Below are positions 55,024 through 63,909 of a stretch of 64,000 bases of DNA, in pieces; position 1 is the first letter of the stretch; every line of letters begins with the position of its first letter. The stretch spans positions 186,001 through 250,000 of the forward strand of contig NZ_FRFD01000004.1 in the NCBI RefSeq assembly GCF_900143645.1. Direction: 5' to 3'. The position numbers and the translations under genes are program-made. The notes beneath the pieces are model-generated. The model made no database searches. It was given only the letters and a program-made list of their open reading frames with translations, and had not been told where the DNA came from. Source of the stretch: Anaerocolumna xylanovorans DSM 12503. Its GTDB lineage: Bacteria; Bacillota; Clostridia; Lachnospirales; Lachnospiraceae.

Positions 55024-55714
55024 TTTTATATCCGACTCCCCATACTGTTTTTATAATCTGTGCATTTCTGGAATCCATCTCAATCTTTTCCCGTAATCTC
55101 CTGATATGCACCATTACTGTATTATTGGCTTCGTACATTTTCTCATTCCAAACCCTTTCAAAGATCTCATCCGTAGAAAAGACCCTGCCCGGATTACTGG
55201 CCAGCAAATATAATATATCAAATTCAATAGGGGTAAGCTTTACCTCCCTGTCATAAGCTATTACCCTATGATCTTCTCTGTTTATAACCAGATGGTTTAT
55301 TGCAATCTCTTTGTCAGGCTTATCTTCATGGGAGCTGGGATTGAATTTTGTAAACCTTCTAAGCTGGGATTTGACCCTCGCCGTAAGCTCAAGAGGATTA
55401 AAAGGCTTTATTACATAGTCATCGGCACCGGTACCAAGGCCGATTATCTTATCAAGGTCTGCTGATTTGGCACTTAACATAATTATAGGAATCGTGCTGG
55501 TTTCCCTTATCGTCTTACACATGCTAAGACCGTCCGTGCCCGGCATCATAATGTCTAATATAATAAGCTTGATATCTTCTCTTTTCAGGATTTCAAAACC
55601 TTCCTTGGCATTGAAGGCCTTAAAGACCTGATAACCGTCTCCGATTAAGTGTATTTCCACCAGTTCTGCAATTTCCCTGTCATCGTCTACCACTAATATA
55701 CTAGTCTGCTCCAT
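55013..55714 (-). CDS. Response regulator, OmpR/PhoB family
   Basis: 233 residues. Receiver domain with VVDDDREIAEL (acidic pocket), phosphoacceptor Asp54 in ILDIMMPGTDG, and KPFNPLEL; winged-helix DNA-binding domain from about 135 with the usual VKLTPIEFDILYLLASNPGRVFSTDEIFERVW. First gene of the operon, so it probably controls the ABC transporter genes downstream. Ribosome site AAAGGAAG. Confidence 0.94.
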   Translation of the reverse strand: MEQTSILVVDDDREIAELVEIHLIGDGYQVFKAFNAKEGFEILKREDIKLIILDIMMPGTDGLSMCKTIRETSTIPIIMLSAKSADLDKIIGLGTGADDYVIKPFNPLELTARVKSQLRRFTKFNPSSHEDKPDKEIAINHLVINREDHRVIAYDREVKLTPIEFDILYLLASNPGRVFSTDEIFERVWNEKMYEANNTVMVHIRRLREKIEMDSRNAQIIKTVWGVGYKIEK

Positions 55715-55796
55715 CTTATTCTTCCTTTCCGCTAAAGATGTTCTGATACTTTCACTCTATCACAGATTCTACCTGAAAGTCTTTACTTTTTTCTTA

Positions 55797-55844
55797 AAAG
55801 TAAAAGAAGCTGATGTAAAATAGTTACACTATTCTACACCAGCT
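55797..55844 (-). terminator. Terminator of rnpB
   Basis: Imperfect long stem (AGCTGGTGTAGAATAGT pairing with ACTATTTTACATCAGCT) and a T-rich tail (TCTTTTACTTTT) on the minus strand, a few bases past the P1 helix. Confidence 0.8.
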
Positions 55845-55848
55845 AAAT

Positions 55849-56222
55849 GAGCAGCACTATAAGCCGAGTTCTGTATCAAATGGTCATCTATCTGTGCCCC
55901 ATGTTACCATGAGGCTCGTTCCGAGAAACTAACGTATCCCGCAAACCGCGACCTACCCTAAAGCACGACGGGCAGCCGTATCGCTTTAATATTCGGTCTT
56001 GCTTCGAGTGGGGTTTACATATGCCCTGGGTGTTACCATCCAGGCGGTGGGCTCTTACCCCACCATTCCACCCTTACCGGGAATTCCCGGCGGTATATTT
56101 CTATTGCACTATCCTTAGAGTCGCCTCCACCGGACGTTATCCGGCACCCTGCCCTATGAAGCTCGGACTTTCCTCACCTATGGCCTTTCGGCAGCTTATA
56201 GGCGCGACCATCTGTGCTGCTC
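55849..56222 (-). ncRNA. rnpB: RNase P RNA, class A
   Basis: This RNA is the catalytic subunit of RNase P, which matures tRNA 5' ends. About 374 nucleotides. The ends pair as P1 (GAGCAGCAC/GTGCTGCTC). On the minus strand the conserved GAGGAAAGTCCGAGCT and the 3' ACAGAACTCGGCTTAT are both seen, as are the conserved middle parts (CGGGTTTGCGGGATACG region and TAGGGTAGGTCGC). Promoter and terminator fit closely. Confidence 0.96.
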
Positions 56223-56232
56223 ACGAATTGTT

Positions 56233-56261
56233 ATTCTAACATGAAAGGCAGACAATGTAAA
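56233..56261 (-). promoter_or_regulatory. Sigma-A promoter of rnpB
   Basis: On the minus strand TTTACA, 17 bp, TAGAAT. The start would fall close to the first base of P1. It touches the 3' end of the nucleoside kinase gene. Confidence 0.75.
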
Positions 56262-56270
56262 GAGATTTTA

Positions 56271-57932
56271 TCATACATTAAAGCAGCTGCCGCCAATGAA
56301 TTCTTTCAGAATAGAGTGCTTTGGCACCACATCACTGTTAACGCAAAGGAAATAATCCAAAAACTTAAGCATGCGCTTTGCCTCAATATATTCTTCCGAA
56401 TCACGCCTTACGCCAAATAGTACAGGTTCTGCATAGGGTTTTAGGATGGAAAGCTCATAAAGTAAGGCAGAATTAAACATAACATCCGCGTCTTCCTGGT
56501 ACGGAAATATATTCTCCTCTTCTCCCCTTCTGACAGAAGGCCACATACCGATTGTCCTTTCCCCGTTAGCTCCTCTGGTCCTTGCATCCCGTACAAGCCT
56601 TCTAAGAAGCCTTAGGTCCGTGGTGGGTATGCGGTTGTGTTCGTCAATATTTAGTGATGTAAGGGCACTGATATATATTTTAAATTTGCTTTCCCTTGGT
56701 AAACTGTGGGAAAGCTTGTCATTAAGCCCATGAATCCCTTCGATTACCAGAATATCATTAGGACCGAGTGTTTTTTGATTTCCTTTATATTCCCTGTGTC
56801 CGCTTACAAAGTTAAAGTTTGGCAGTTCTACCGTCTTTCCTTCCAAAAGTGCAGTCATATCCCTGTTAAAGGTTTCGGTGTCTATGGCCTCCAGCGATTC
56901 AAAATTCGGCTTGCCAAATTCGTCAAGAGGTGTCAATTCTCTTTCCACAAAATAATTATCCACTCCTATCGGATGCGGTGTTAAACCATGTGCCTTAAGC
57001 TGGATGGACAAACGGTGGGAAAAGGTGGTTTTTCCCGAAGAAGAAGGGCCTGCAATCATGACCAGCTTCTTTCCTGACTCCTTTATTATAGTGGCAATTT
57101 CACCGATTTTCATTTCCTGAAACATTTCCTGGGTAAGAATAAGCTCATTCATTTTGTCGGCTACAATCGCTTCATTCAGTGCTCCTACCGTGTCAATTCC
57201 CATGGTTCCGGCCCAGTTATTGGATGTCTTTAAGGTGTGGTATAATTTTTCCGGCATCTCAAAAGGTTTTAACTCCTTGGGGCTCTTTCCATCCGGCAAA
57301 AGCAGTATCATTCCATCATCCTTTGGTATCACATCAAACCATGCCAGCATGCCGGTGCTTGGGGGCATATAACCATAATAATAATCCTCAAAACCCTCAA
57401 GATTATAGATATTTGTCTTGGAAACACGTCTGTAGCGGAAAAGCTTTTCCTTATCATGCATTCCATAGGAATTAAACAGCTCAATGGCATCATCTGTTCC
57501 TATGGTCTTTTTAATAAACGGAATATCTTTGGAGATATATTCCTGCATTTTTCCTTTTATCTTATCTGTCAGTTGCTTTGTTACAGGCACCTTCATATAG
57601 GGCTGGCAGTATATTCCATCCTTCAGGGAATACTCAACAGATACCTTCGTGATATTTTCCCTTCCTATAATACTGTATATTGCTTTCATAAATACCAGTA
57701 TCATACCTCTGGTATAGGTCTTATGCCCGGCATCCTCCGATGTTGTAATAAAACGGAGTTTACAGTTCTTTTCTATATTCTTGGTAAGCTCACGAAGCTT
57801 ATTATTCACCAACGCGAGGATAAAATCCCCTCCGTCCTTTGGTGTATATTCCCGGCTGATATCGAGAAGTTTTGTACCCTTTGGATATTCTTTTACAACG
57901 CCATCTATCTCAGCCTTTATGATTTCTTCCAT
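56271..57932 (-). CDS. TGS-domain nucleoside (uridine-type) kinase
   Basis: 553 residues. The N-terminal 60 residues are a TGS-like domain, and the next part resembles the editing-like region next to TGS in threonyl-tRNA synthetase (about 60-200). From about 290 it is a phosphoribulokinase/uridine kinase domain with the P-loop GPSSSGKTTFSHRL, GVDNYFVERELTP, VIEGIHGLND and RLLRRLVRDARTRG. This domain order is known in a widespread group of Firmicute nucleoside kinases whose substrate is poorly defined. Good Shine-Dalgarno AGAGGT. Two TGAATATTCA palindromes lie just upstream. Confidence 0.88.
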   Translation of the reverse strand: MEEIIKAEIDGVVKEYPKGTKLLDISREYTPKDGGDFILALVNNKLRELTKNIEKNCKLRFITTSEDAGHKTYTRGMILVFMKAIYSIIGRENITKVSVEYSLKDGIYCQPYMKVPVTKQLTDKIKGKMQEYISKDIPFIKKTIGTDDAIELFNSYGMHDKEKLFRYRRVSKTNIYNLEGFEDYYYGYMPPSTGMLAWFDVIPKDDGMILLLPDGKSPKELKPFEMPEKLYHTLKTSNNWAGTMGIDTVGALNEAIVADKMNELILTQEMFQEMKIGEIATIIKESGKKLVMIAGPSSSGKTTFSHRLSIQLKAHGLTPHPIGVDNYFVERELTPLDEFGKPNFESLEAIDTETFNRDMTALLEGKTVELPNFNFVSGHREYKGNQKTLGPNDILVIEGIHGLNDKLSHSLPRESKFKIYISALTSLNIDEHNRIPTTDLRLLRRLVRDARTRGANGERTIGMWPSVRRGEEENIFPYQEDADVMFNSALLYELSILKPYAEPVLFGVRRDSEEYIEAKRMLKFLDYFLCVNSDVVPKHSILKEFIGGSCFNV

Positions 57933-57946
57933 CTCTACCTCTTTTC

Positions 57947-57975
57947 TGAATATTCAAGCTACGACTGAATATTCA
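57947..57975. repeat. Two TGAATATTCA palindromes, 19 bp apart
   Basis: Identical 10-bp palindromes, start to start 19 bp, directly upstream of the nucleoside kinase start. They could be an operator, but AT-rich palindromes also arise by chance. Confidence 0.5.
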
Positions 57976-58042
57976 TTAATTGGAACAAACTGATTCAAGT
58001 TCTATGCTAAACAGTATATTCGCTTCTTTAAGATAAAACGCT

Positions 58043-58744
58043 TTATTCCTCAAAATATTTAAGAGCTTCCTCTACGACGGAAATCTCCTCCTTTATTTCT
58101 GCAAGTCTCTTAGCACTTCCAAAAGTAGCCGGCTCTGCCAAAACTGCTTCTACCTGGCTCTTTAAGCGCATTTCCCGCTCCAGATACTCTTTTACTACCG
58201 GCTCCCTGCTTTCTAAAAGGAGCTTTCCATAGAGATAGAATATATCCTTTTCGTAGGCTTTGGCTTTGTCAGCTTTTACTGCCTTTATGATTACATAATA
58301 TTTCTCATCTTCTTTTACCATCTTTTCCGACTGAATCTCATAGCACTTTTCATGAAGATACCGGCGCAGGAAAAAAATCTCCGATTGGGGCTGAAGTATT
58401 AATTCCTTCACTCCCAAAAGAGACTCCTCTCCTTCTTTTAATATCTTAACTATAAGGGCTCCGCCCATTCCTGCAATTACGACGGAATCTGCTTCACTGG
58501 GCTTAAGCTTTAAAAGTCCGTCAGAAAGTCTGGTTTCTATCTTACCTGTAAGCCTCCAAAGCGCTATGTTTTCATTGGCCCTGCTTAAGGGGCCAATATT
58601 TACATCCATGGCGATTACTTTGGGCGCTATATTATTTTCTGCAAGATATATGGCTATGTAGGCATGGTCGCATCCTACATCTGCAACCCTGTTACCCTTT
58701 GTAACAGTATCTGCAACAGTCTTTAGTCTATTTGATAATTGCAT
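58043..58744 (-). CDS. trmK: tRNA (adenine(22)-N1)-methyltransferase
   Basis: It methylates N1 of A22 in the D-loop of some tRNAs. The SAM-binding motif VADVGCDHAYIAIYLAE, ADSVVIAGMGG and LILQPQSE are the family signatures; the last third is a coiled-coil-like tail. 233 residues, the usual size. It starts ten bases after rpoD, the position it has in many Firmicutes. Confidence 0.94.
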   Translation of the reverse strand: MQLSNRLKTVADTVTKGNRVADVGCDHAYIAIYLAENNIAPKVIAMDVNIGPLSRANENIALWRLTGKIETRLSDGLLKLKPSEADSVVIAGMGGALIVKILKEGEESLLGVKELILQPQSEIFFLRRYLHEKCYEIQSEKMVKEDEKYYVIIKAVKADKAKAYEKDIFYLYGKLLLESREPVVKEYLEREMRLKSQVEAVLAEPATFGSAKRLAEIKEEISVVEEALKYFEE

Positions 58745-58754
58745 GCTGTCCTCA

Positions 58755-59843
58755 TTATTCCAAGTAGTCTTTTAATTTACGGCTGCGGCTCGGGTGCCTT
58801 AATTTACGGAGTGCCTTTGCTTCTATCTGACGGATTCTCTCTCTCGTGACATTAAACTCCTTGCCCACCTCTTCCAAGGTCCTTGCCCTTCCGTCATCCA
58901 ATCCGAAACGGAGTCTTAACACCTTCTGCTCTCTGTCTGTTAAGGTTCCAAGAACATCTAAAAGCTGCTCTTTTAATAAGGTAAAGGCTGCTGCTTCGGC
59001 AGGCACCGGTACATTGTCATCTTGAATAAAATCTCCTAAGTGGCTGTCTTCCTCTTCTCCAATAGGCGTCTCTAAAGAAACCGGCTCCTGGGATATCTTC
59101 TGGATTTCCCTTACCCGTTCAACCGGCACATTCATTTCCTCCGATATTTCTTCCGGTGTTGGTTCTCTCCCAAGCTCCTGCAGTAACTGTCTCTGGACAC
59201 GAATCAGCTTATTAATGGTTTCTACCATATGGACGGGGATACGGATAGTTCTGGCCTGGTCTGCAATGGCTCTGGTAATAGCTTGTCTAATCCACCAGGT
59301 GGCATAGGTGCTGAACTTAAAGCCCTTGGTATAATCGAACTTCTCTACAGCCTTTATCAGTCCCAGATTTCCTTCCTGAATCAGGTCGAGAAACATCATA
59401 CCTCTGCCTACATAGCGTTTTGCTATACTTACTACCAGTCTTAGATTGGCCTCTGCCAGCCTCTTTTTGGCGTCAGTATCCCCAACCTTCATTCTCCTGG
59501 CCAGTTCAATTTCTTCGTCTGCACTAAGTAATGGAACTTTGCCGATTTCCTTTAGATACATTCTTACAGGGTCATCTATACTGATTCCTTCCGGTATGGA
59601 AAAATCAATCTCTTCTAGCTCCTCATCATCTTCTAAAAGGATATCCTCTTCCTCCGTTATACGAAGAACGTCCACATTGTTTAATTCCAGAAATTCATAG
59701 ATTCTTTCAATCATAACGGAATCCAGTTCAAAATCTGCAAAAAAATCATTGATTTCCTGGAATTCCAGAACATTTTTCTTCTTTTTGGCAAATACCAGAA
59801 GTTCTTTTAACTTTTCCGTGAATTTAACCATGTTCTCATCCAT
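58755..59843 (-). CDS. rpoD: RNA polymerase primary sigma factor
   Basis: 362 residues, the short SigA form of Firmicutes. Region 1.2 (DDPVRMYLKEIG), region 2 (NLRLVVSIAKRYVGRGMMFLDLIQEGNLGL and FKFSTYATWWIRQAI), region 3 and region 4.2 with the helix-turn-helix (TLEEVGKEFNVTRERIRQIE) are all present. The TTGnnn/TATAAT boxes in this window fit its specificity. It lies after dnaG in the classical order. Ribosome site AAGGAGG. Confidence 0.97.
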   Translation of the reverse strand: MDENMVKFTEKLKELLVFAKKKKNVLEFQEINDFFADFELDSVMIERIYEFLELNNVDVLRITEEEDILLEDDEELEEIDFSIPEGISIDDPVRMYLKEIGKVPLLSADEEIELARRMKVGDTDAKKRLAEANLRLVVSIAKRYVGRGMMFLDLIQEGNLGLIKAVEKFDYTKGFKFSTYATWWIRQAITRAIADQARTIRIPVHMVETINKLIRVQRQLLQELGREPTPEEISEEMNVPVERVREIQKISQEPVSLETPIGEEEDSHLGDFIQDDNVPVPAEAAAFTLLKEQLLDVLGTLTDREQKVLRLRFGLDDGRARTLEEVGKEFNVTRERIRQIEAKALRKLRHPSRSRKLKDYLE

Positions 59844-59889
59844 TATTTATCCATCCTCCTTGCTTATTCCAGTAATAGCTAGTAGTATT

Positions 59890-61674
59890 TTAACCATCGG
59901 TAAGGGAAATATGCAATTTCTGTAAATCAGCCTGTTCTTTGATGATAGCCTGCAGTGTCAAAATATCGTTTTTCTCTATAGCTTCCCTGCTTTGCTTTTC
60001 CAGACTGTTCTTCTTGATTCTTTCCACTGTTTCGTTTAAAGCCTTCTCCTTTTCCTTAGCGCTCATCTCACTGCTAAGCTCCAAACTAAACAACGACGCT
60101 GCTTCCTTTTGTTCTTCCTTGCTTTCAAAATAGTTCAAAATTTTGGCGGGTGTTACCTTTCCTTCCTTTTCGTACTGTTCAAACAAAAGCTCCGCTGCCT
60201 GTTTATATAAATCCTCTGTAAAATCAGCCGGCGTAATAATTCCTTTAATTTTATCAAAAAGCCTTAGGTCTTCGATCAACCAGGTTAACAAAATTTTCTG
60301 TGACTGCCTTATTCCCTCAATGGGTAAATTCTTATTCCTCCCCCTTTCCCTATGTTCCCTGGGCTTATAGCTGTCGCCTGTACCAAGTCTGGCACCGTAG
60401 CTATTTACCAGTTTTCTTAAATTATCAAAACCGATATCATATTTTTTAGATACTGCTTCTATATAAATATTTCTCTCGATTTCTTCTGTAAATTGCAGCA
60501 TTTTCTTCGCTGTTTCATTAAAGAATTTCGTTTTTTGCTCCGGGTCATCCATGTCATAATCCCTCTCCATGACCTCCACCTCAAAAAGAAAGGAGTTCCT
60601 TGCCCCGTCAATTCTTTTCTGAAACTCTTCTGCTCCGAGAGCCTTTATAAATTCATCCGGGTCCTTATAAGGCTTCATATTAATGACCTTCACCGTAAGT
60701 CCCGTTTCCTTTAAGATGGGAATTGCCCGAAGAGCGGCTCTTGTACCTGCTTCATCACTGTCATAGGTCAAAAGCACCTCGCTTGTATACCGCTTGATTA
60801 GATTCGCCTGAAGTCCTGTAAAGGCAGTTCCAAGAGAGGCTACCGCGTTGGTAAAGCCCGCCTGGTGAAGTGCTATTACATCCATATAACCTTCACAGAT
60901 AAGAAAATTCGGTTTTCTGGAGGTTCTGGCAAAGTTAAGGCCGTACAAATTCCTGCTCTTATCAAAGAGCTTTGTTTCCGGGGAATTTAAGTATTTGGGA
61001 AGCCCGTCCCCCATTACTCTTCCGCCAAAGGCGATAACGCGGTTGTTGACATCCATAATAGGGTACATGACACGGTTCCAGAATTTATCATAGACCTTAT
61101 GCCTCTCATCAAAGCTGATCAACCCGGACTCCCTTAAGATATCATCCTCATAGCCAAGGTGCTTTAAATAGCGGTAAATGTCATCTCCGGTCTGATTGGA
61201 ATAGCCAAGTCCGAATTTCTTAATAGTCTCCTCAGTAAGCTCTCTTTTCGTCAGATAATCCATAGCGGCTTGTCCTCTTTGTGATTTCAGTTGAAAATAA
61301 TAGTACTTTGCCGCTTCTTTATTGATTTCTAAGAGCCTTGCCTTAATTCCGGCCTGGCGCTTGGCTTCTTCACTGATTTCTGCTTCCGGCAGTGTAACTC
61401 CTACTCTTCCTGCCAGATGTTTTAATGCCTCTACAAAGGTATAATTCTCATAGTCCATAAGAAAGGTGAATACATTGCCTCCCACTCCGCAGCCAAAACA
61501 ATGATACATCTGCTTTGCGGCACTTACACTAAAGGACGGAGATTTCTCATTGTGAAAGGGACAAAGTCCCATATAGCTGCTGCCCTTCCGCTGTAATTTC
61601 ACATAGGAACTGATTATATCTACTATGTCATTCTTCTGTCTGATTTCTTCTACCAGTTCTTCCGGATAAAACAT
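59890..61674 (-). CDS. dnaG: DNA primase
   Basis: 594 residues. The N-terminal zinc domain is CHC2-type (C38, H41, C59, C62 in GLCPFHNEKSPSFSVS and MYHCFGCGVGG). The catalytic core follows, with FGGRVMGDGLPKYLNSPET and the TOPRIM motifs LICEGYMDVIAL and YDSDEAGTRAA. The C terminus is the helicase-binding domain. It makes RNA primers for replication. It lies immediately before rpoD (46 bp). Confidence 0.97.
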   Translation of the reverse strand: MFYPEELVEEIRQKNDIVDIISSYVKLQRKGSSYMGLCPFHNEKSPSFSVSAAKQMYHCFGCGVGGNVFTFLMDYENYTFVEALKHLAGRVGVTLPEAEISEEAKRQAGIKARLLEINKEAAKYYYFQLKSQRGQAAMDYLTKRELTEETIKKFGLGYSNQTGDDIYRYLKHLGYEDDILRESGLISFDERHKVYDKFWNRVMYPIMDVNNRVIAFGGRVMGDGLPKYLNSPETKLFDKSRNLYGLNFARTSRKPNFLICEGYMDVIALHQAGFTNAVASLGTAFTGLQANLIKRYTSEVLLTYDSDEAGTRAALRAIPILKETGLTVKVINMKPYKDPDEFIKALGAEEFQKRIDGARNSFLFEVEVMERDYDMDDPEQKTKFFNETAKKMLQFTEEIERNIYIEAVSKKYDIGFDNLRKLVNSYGARLGTGDSYKPREHRERGRNKNLPIEGIRQSQKILLTWLIEDLRLFDKIKGIITPADFTEDLYKQAAELLFEQYEKEGKVTPAKILNYFESKEEQKEAASLFSLELSSEMSAKEKEKALNETVERIKKNSLEKQSREAIEKNDILTLQAIIKEQADLQKLHISLTDG

Positions 61675-61760
61675 GGGGTCTCCTTTTCCTTCTATTTTAA
61701 TTTCTATGTTATCTGTTCAAACTTCAACAGTTGGTAATCTCCTGTATGACCCAATAAAGT

Positions 61761-62780
61761 CTAGTACACACTCCAGGACCTGGGAATTGCAATCTCCTTG
61801 AATTTTGCAACAGCAAAGCGGTCCGTCATGCCCGCAATGTAATCGCACACCACTCTTGCTTCCTTGTGTCCTTTCTCTTTAATCATATTCAGATATTCCT
61901 CCGGCAGCAAATCCAGATCCTTGCTGTAATATTCAAAAAGGTACTTAAGCATAGATTCTGCCTTCTGCTCCTCCCCTTTTGCCTTTGGATTTGTATATAC
62001 GCTGTAAAACATGTATTTTCTCATGCCAAACATTGCCGCCTCAATGGCAGGTGACATACAGATGTCCTCCCTATCCTCACTGCAGCTGACAATGTCATGT
62101 ATCAGAGTATTTAAACGTTCCCTGGAGCTGTGGCCCAATATGTCCGTATATTCCCCCGGAATATCCTCTTCTGCAATAATATGTCCTCTTATGGCATCGT
62201 CAATATCATGGTTAATATAAGCTATCTTATCGGAATACCTGACAATCTTTCCTTCCAAAGTCATTGGAACACCTTTTGTCTGATGGTTTACAATACCATC
62301 TCTTACCTCTCTGGTAAGATTTAACCCTTTGCCATGGTTTTCGAGCAGCTCCACAACACGGATGCTTTGCAAATGATGCTCAAAGCCTTCCGGACAAATA
62401 TCATTTAATGCCCTCTCCCCCGCATGTCCAAAGGGAGTATGTCCCAGGTCATGTCCCAAGGCAATCGCTTCTGTCAAATCCTCATTCAGTCTTAATGCCT
62501 TGGCAATGGTTCTGGCATTCTGGGATACCTCCAGGGTATGGGTGAGTCTTGTTCTATAATGGTCACCCTCCGGCGCCAAAAATACCTGCGTCTTATGCTT
62601 TAATCTCCGAAAGGACTTAGAATGAAGAATACGGTCTCTGTCTCTTTGATAAATCGGTCTGATATCACAGGGTTCCTCATAAACATCCCTGCCCAGGGAA
62701 CTGTCACTAAAAGAAGCATAGGGACTTAAAAACTGATGTTCCCTCTTCTCCAGCTTTTCACGCATACATAAAGATTCCAT
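61761..62780 (-). CDS. Deoxyguanosinetriphosphate triphosphohydrolase-like HD protein
   Basis: 339 residues. The HD-domain metal motifs are present: RLTHTLEVSQNAR (His), ALGHDLGHTPFGHAGE (His-Asp) and YINHDIDDA. The opening RDRDRILHSKSFRRLKHKTQVF is typical of the dGTPase-like group that hydrolyses dNTPs to nucleosides and triphosphate. Substrate preference cannot be read from sequence. Start at 62780 follows GGGAGAAAGG. It lies just upstream of dnaG, as in many clostridia. Confidence 0.92.
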   Translation of the reverse strand: MESLCMREKLEKREHQFLSPYASFSDSSLGRDVYEEPCDIRPIYQRDRDRILHSKSFRRLKHKTQVFLAPEGDHYRTRLTHTLEVSQNARTIAKALRLNEDLTEAIALGHDLGHTPFGHAGERALNDICPEGFEHHLQSIRVVELLENHGKGLNLTREVRDGIVNHQTKGVPMTLEGKIVRYSDKIAYINHDIDDAIRGHIIAEEDIPGEYTDILGHSSRERLNTLIHDIVSCSEDREDICMSPAIEAAMFGMRKYMFYSVYTNPKAKGEEQKAESMLKYLFEYYSKDLDLLPEEYLNMIKEKGHKEARVVCDYIAGMTDRFAVAKFKEIAIPRSWSVY

Positions 62781-62915
62781 ACCTTTCTCCCTTCTATCAG
62801 ATTAATGCTTATACTATTAATATTCCACCAAAACTTCCCGATTCCTTTTTTTATTTTCGAATTTTAAAGAAATATTTCTATTATTTATGGATAATTCCCG
62901 CGCTTCGGTTGGAAA

Positions 62916-63641
62916 TTATATTTTATATTCCCATCCTTCGTCGTTATGATATATCATAAGTCTGCTCATCCCGCCGTCAACGGTGATATTTTCACCGGTT
63001 ATAAAGCTGCTCTCCCCACTGCACAGAAACATGGCAAGCCTTGTAATATCCTCTGGCCTTCCGATTCTCTTTACCGGATGCTGTTTCTTATCTTCATCGG
63101 AAAATTCTCCTTCCGTGGTATCAATCCATCCCGGAGAAATGCAGTTAACCCGTACCTTTCCCGCAAGGCTTACTGCCATGGCATGGGTAAGAGAGCGGAT
63201 TCCCCCCTTGGCAGCAGAATAACTTTCAGTATCCTCCTGGGACATAGCAGCACGGGTGGAGGAAATATTTACGATAGCACCTCCCTCGTTAAAGGAATCC
63301 ATAAATAACTGCGTCAGGTAAAAGGGTGCCGCAACTCCTACTCTTAATACCTCATTAAAAGCTTCAAAGCTGCAGCCGGATAACAACCCTTTATTGCTAA
63401 AACAGGCATTATTAATCAAATAATCTATCTTCCCAAACTTAATCTTTACTTCCTCGGCAAACTTCCTGATATCCTTTTCTTCTGCCAAATCCCCCTGATA
63501 AGAATAAGAAATCTCTCCATTATACGGCAATTTATCAATTACAGCAGCCTTTGCACCGGCTTTTAAAAAACCCTCAGCCATATTTCTTCCGATGCCTCTT
63601 GCCCCGCCGGTTATTACAACAATCTTTCCGGTAAAGTCCAT
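62916..63641 (-). CDS. Short-chain dehydrogenase/reductase
   Basis: 241 residues of classical SDR type: cofactor motif VVITGGARGIGRNMAE, LINNACFS (NNA), Ser in NISSTRAAMSQ, Tyr/Lys in SYSAAKGG and the C-terminal GENITVDGGMSRL. The substrate is not known; FabG-like and sugar or steroid alcohol dehydrogenases look alike. It stands alone next to the tRNA gene. Confidence 0.9.
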   Translation of the reverse strand: MDFTGKIVVITGGARGIGRNMAEGFLKAGAKAAVIDKLPYNGEISYSYQGDLAEEKDIRKFAEEVKIKFGKIDYLINNACFSNKGLLSGCSFEAFNEVLRVGVAAPFYLTQLFMDSFNEGGAIVNISSTRAAMSQEDTESYSAAKGGIRSLTHAMAVSLAGKVRVNCISPGWIDTTEGEFSDEDKKQHPVKRIGRPEDITRLAMFLCSGESSFITGENITVDGGMSRLMIYHNDEGWEYKI

Positions 63642-63701
63642 ATAGCAAAACTCCCTTCTGTTATTCTAAAATCATTTCACCGGTATTTTGAATACGAAAA
63701 C

Positions 63702-63737
63702 GAAGCAGCAGGATTCCCATCTAAATCCTACTGCTTC
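63702..63737 (-). terminator. Terminator downstream of tRNA-Pro
   Basis: GAAGCAGTAGGATT/AATCCTGCTGCTTC stem (one mismatch) with an eight-base loop and a T-rich tail on the minus strand. Confidence 0.75.
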
Positions 63738-63764
63738 CTATTATAATACATTATAAATAAAAAA

Positions 63765-63839
63765 TCGAGGCGACAAGATTTGAACTTGCGACCTCTGCGT
63801 CCCTAACACAGCGCTCTAGCCAAGCTGAGCCACGCCTCG
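63765..63839 (-). tRNA. tRNA-Pro (anticodon AGG)
   Basis: 75 nucleotides that fold as a full cloverleaf: acceptor CGAGGCG/CGCCTCG, D-stem GCTC/GAGC, anticodon stem CTGTG/CGCAG with loop TTAGGGA, a five-base variable loop and T-arm GCAAG/CTTGT with TTCAAAT. The anticodon reads AGG (Pro, CCU). The first pair C1:G72 and base A73 are the identity elements of bacterial tRNA-Pro. CCA is not encoded, so it is added by the nucleotidyltransferase. Confidence 0.93.
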
Positions 63840-63880
63840 ATTGTTTCTGTGAAATATGTCTTGCGTTTCACAGCAATAAT

Positions 63881-63909
63881 ATAATATAATATTCTTTGAA
63901 AAAAATCAA
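63881..63909 (-). promoter_or_regulatory. Sigma-A promoter of tRNA-Pro
   Basis: On the minus strand TTGATT, 17 bp, TATTAT. Between this and the tRNA, at 63847-63873, the perfect inverted repeat CTGTGAAA/TTTCACAG can form a hairpin in the leader. Confidence 0.7.

Noticed and set aside
56021..56239. Open frame within the rnpB region
   Set aside because: The whole segment is explained by the RNase P RNA on the other strand.
63765..63840. Reading the tRNA with its first base one position earlier (U1:A72)
   Set aside because: That frame would put G at position 8 and U as discriminator; shifting by one gives C1:G72, U8 and A73, as expected for tRNA-Pro.
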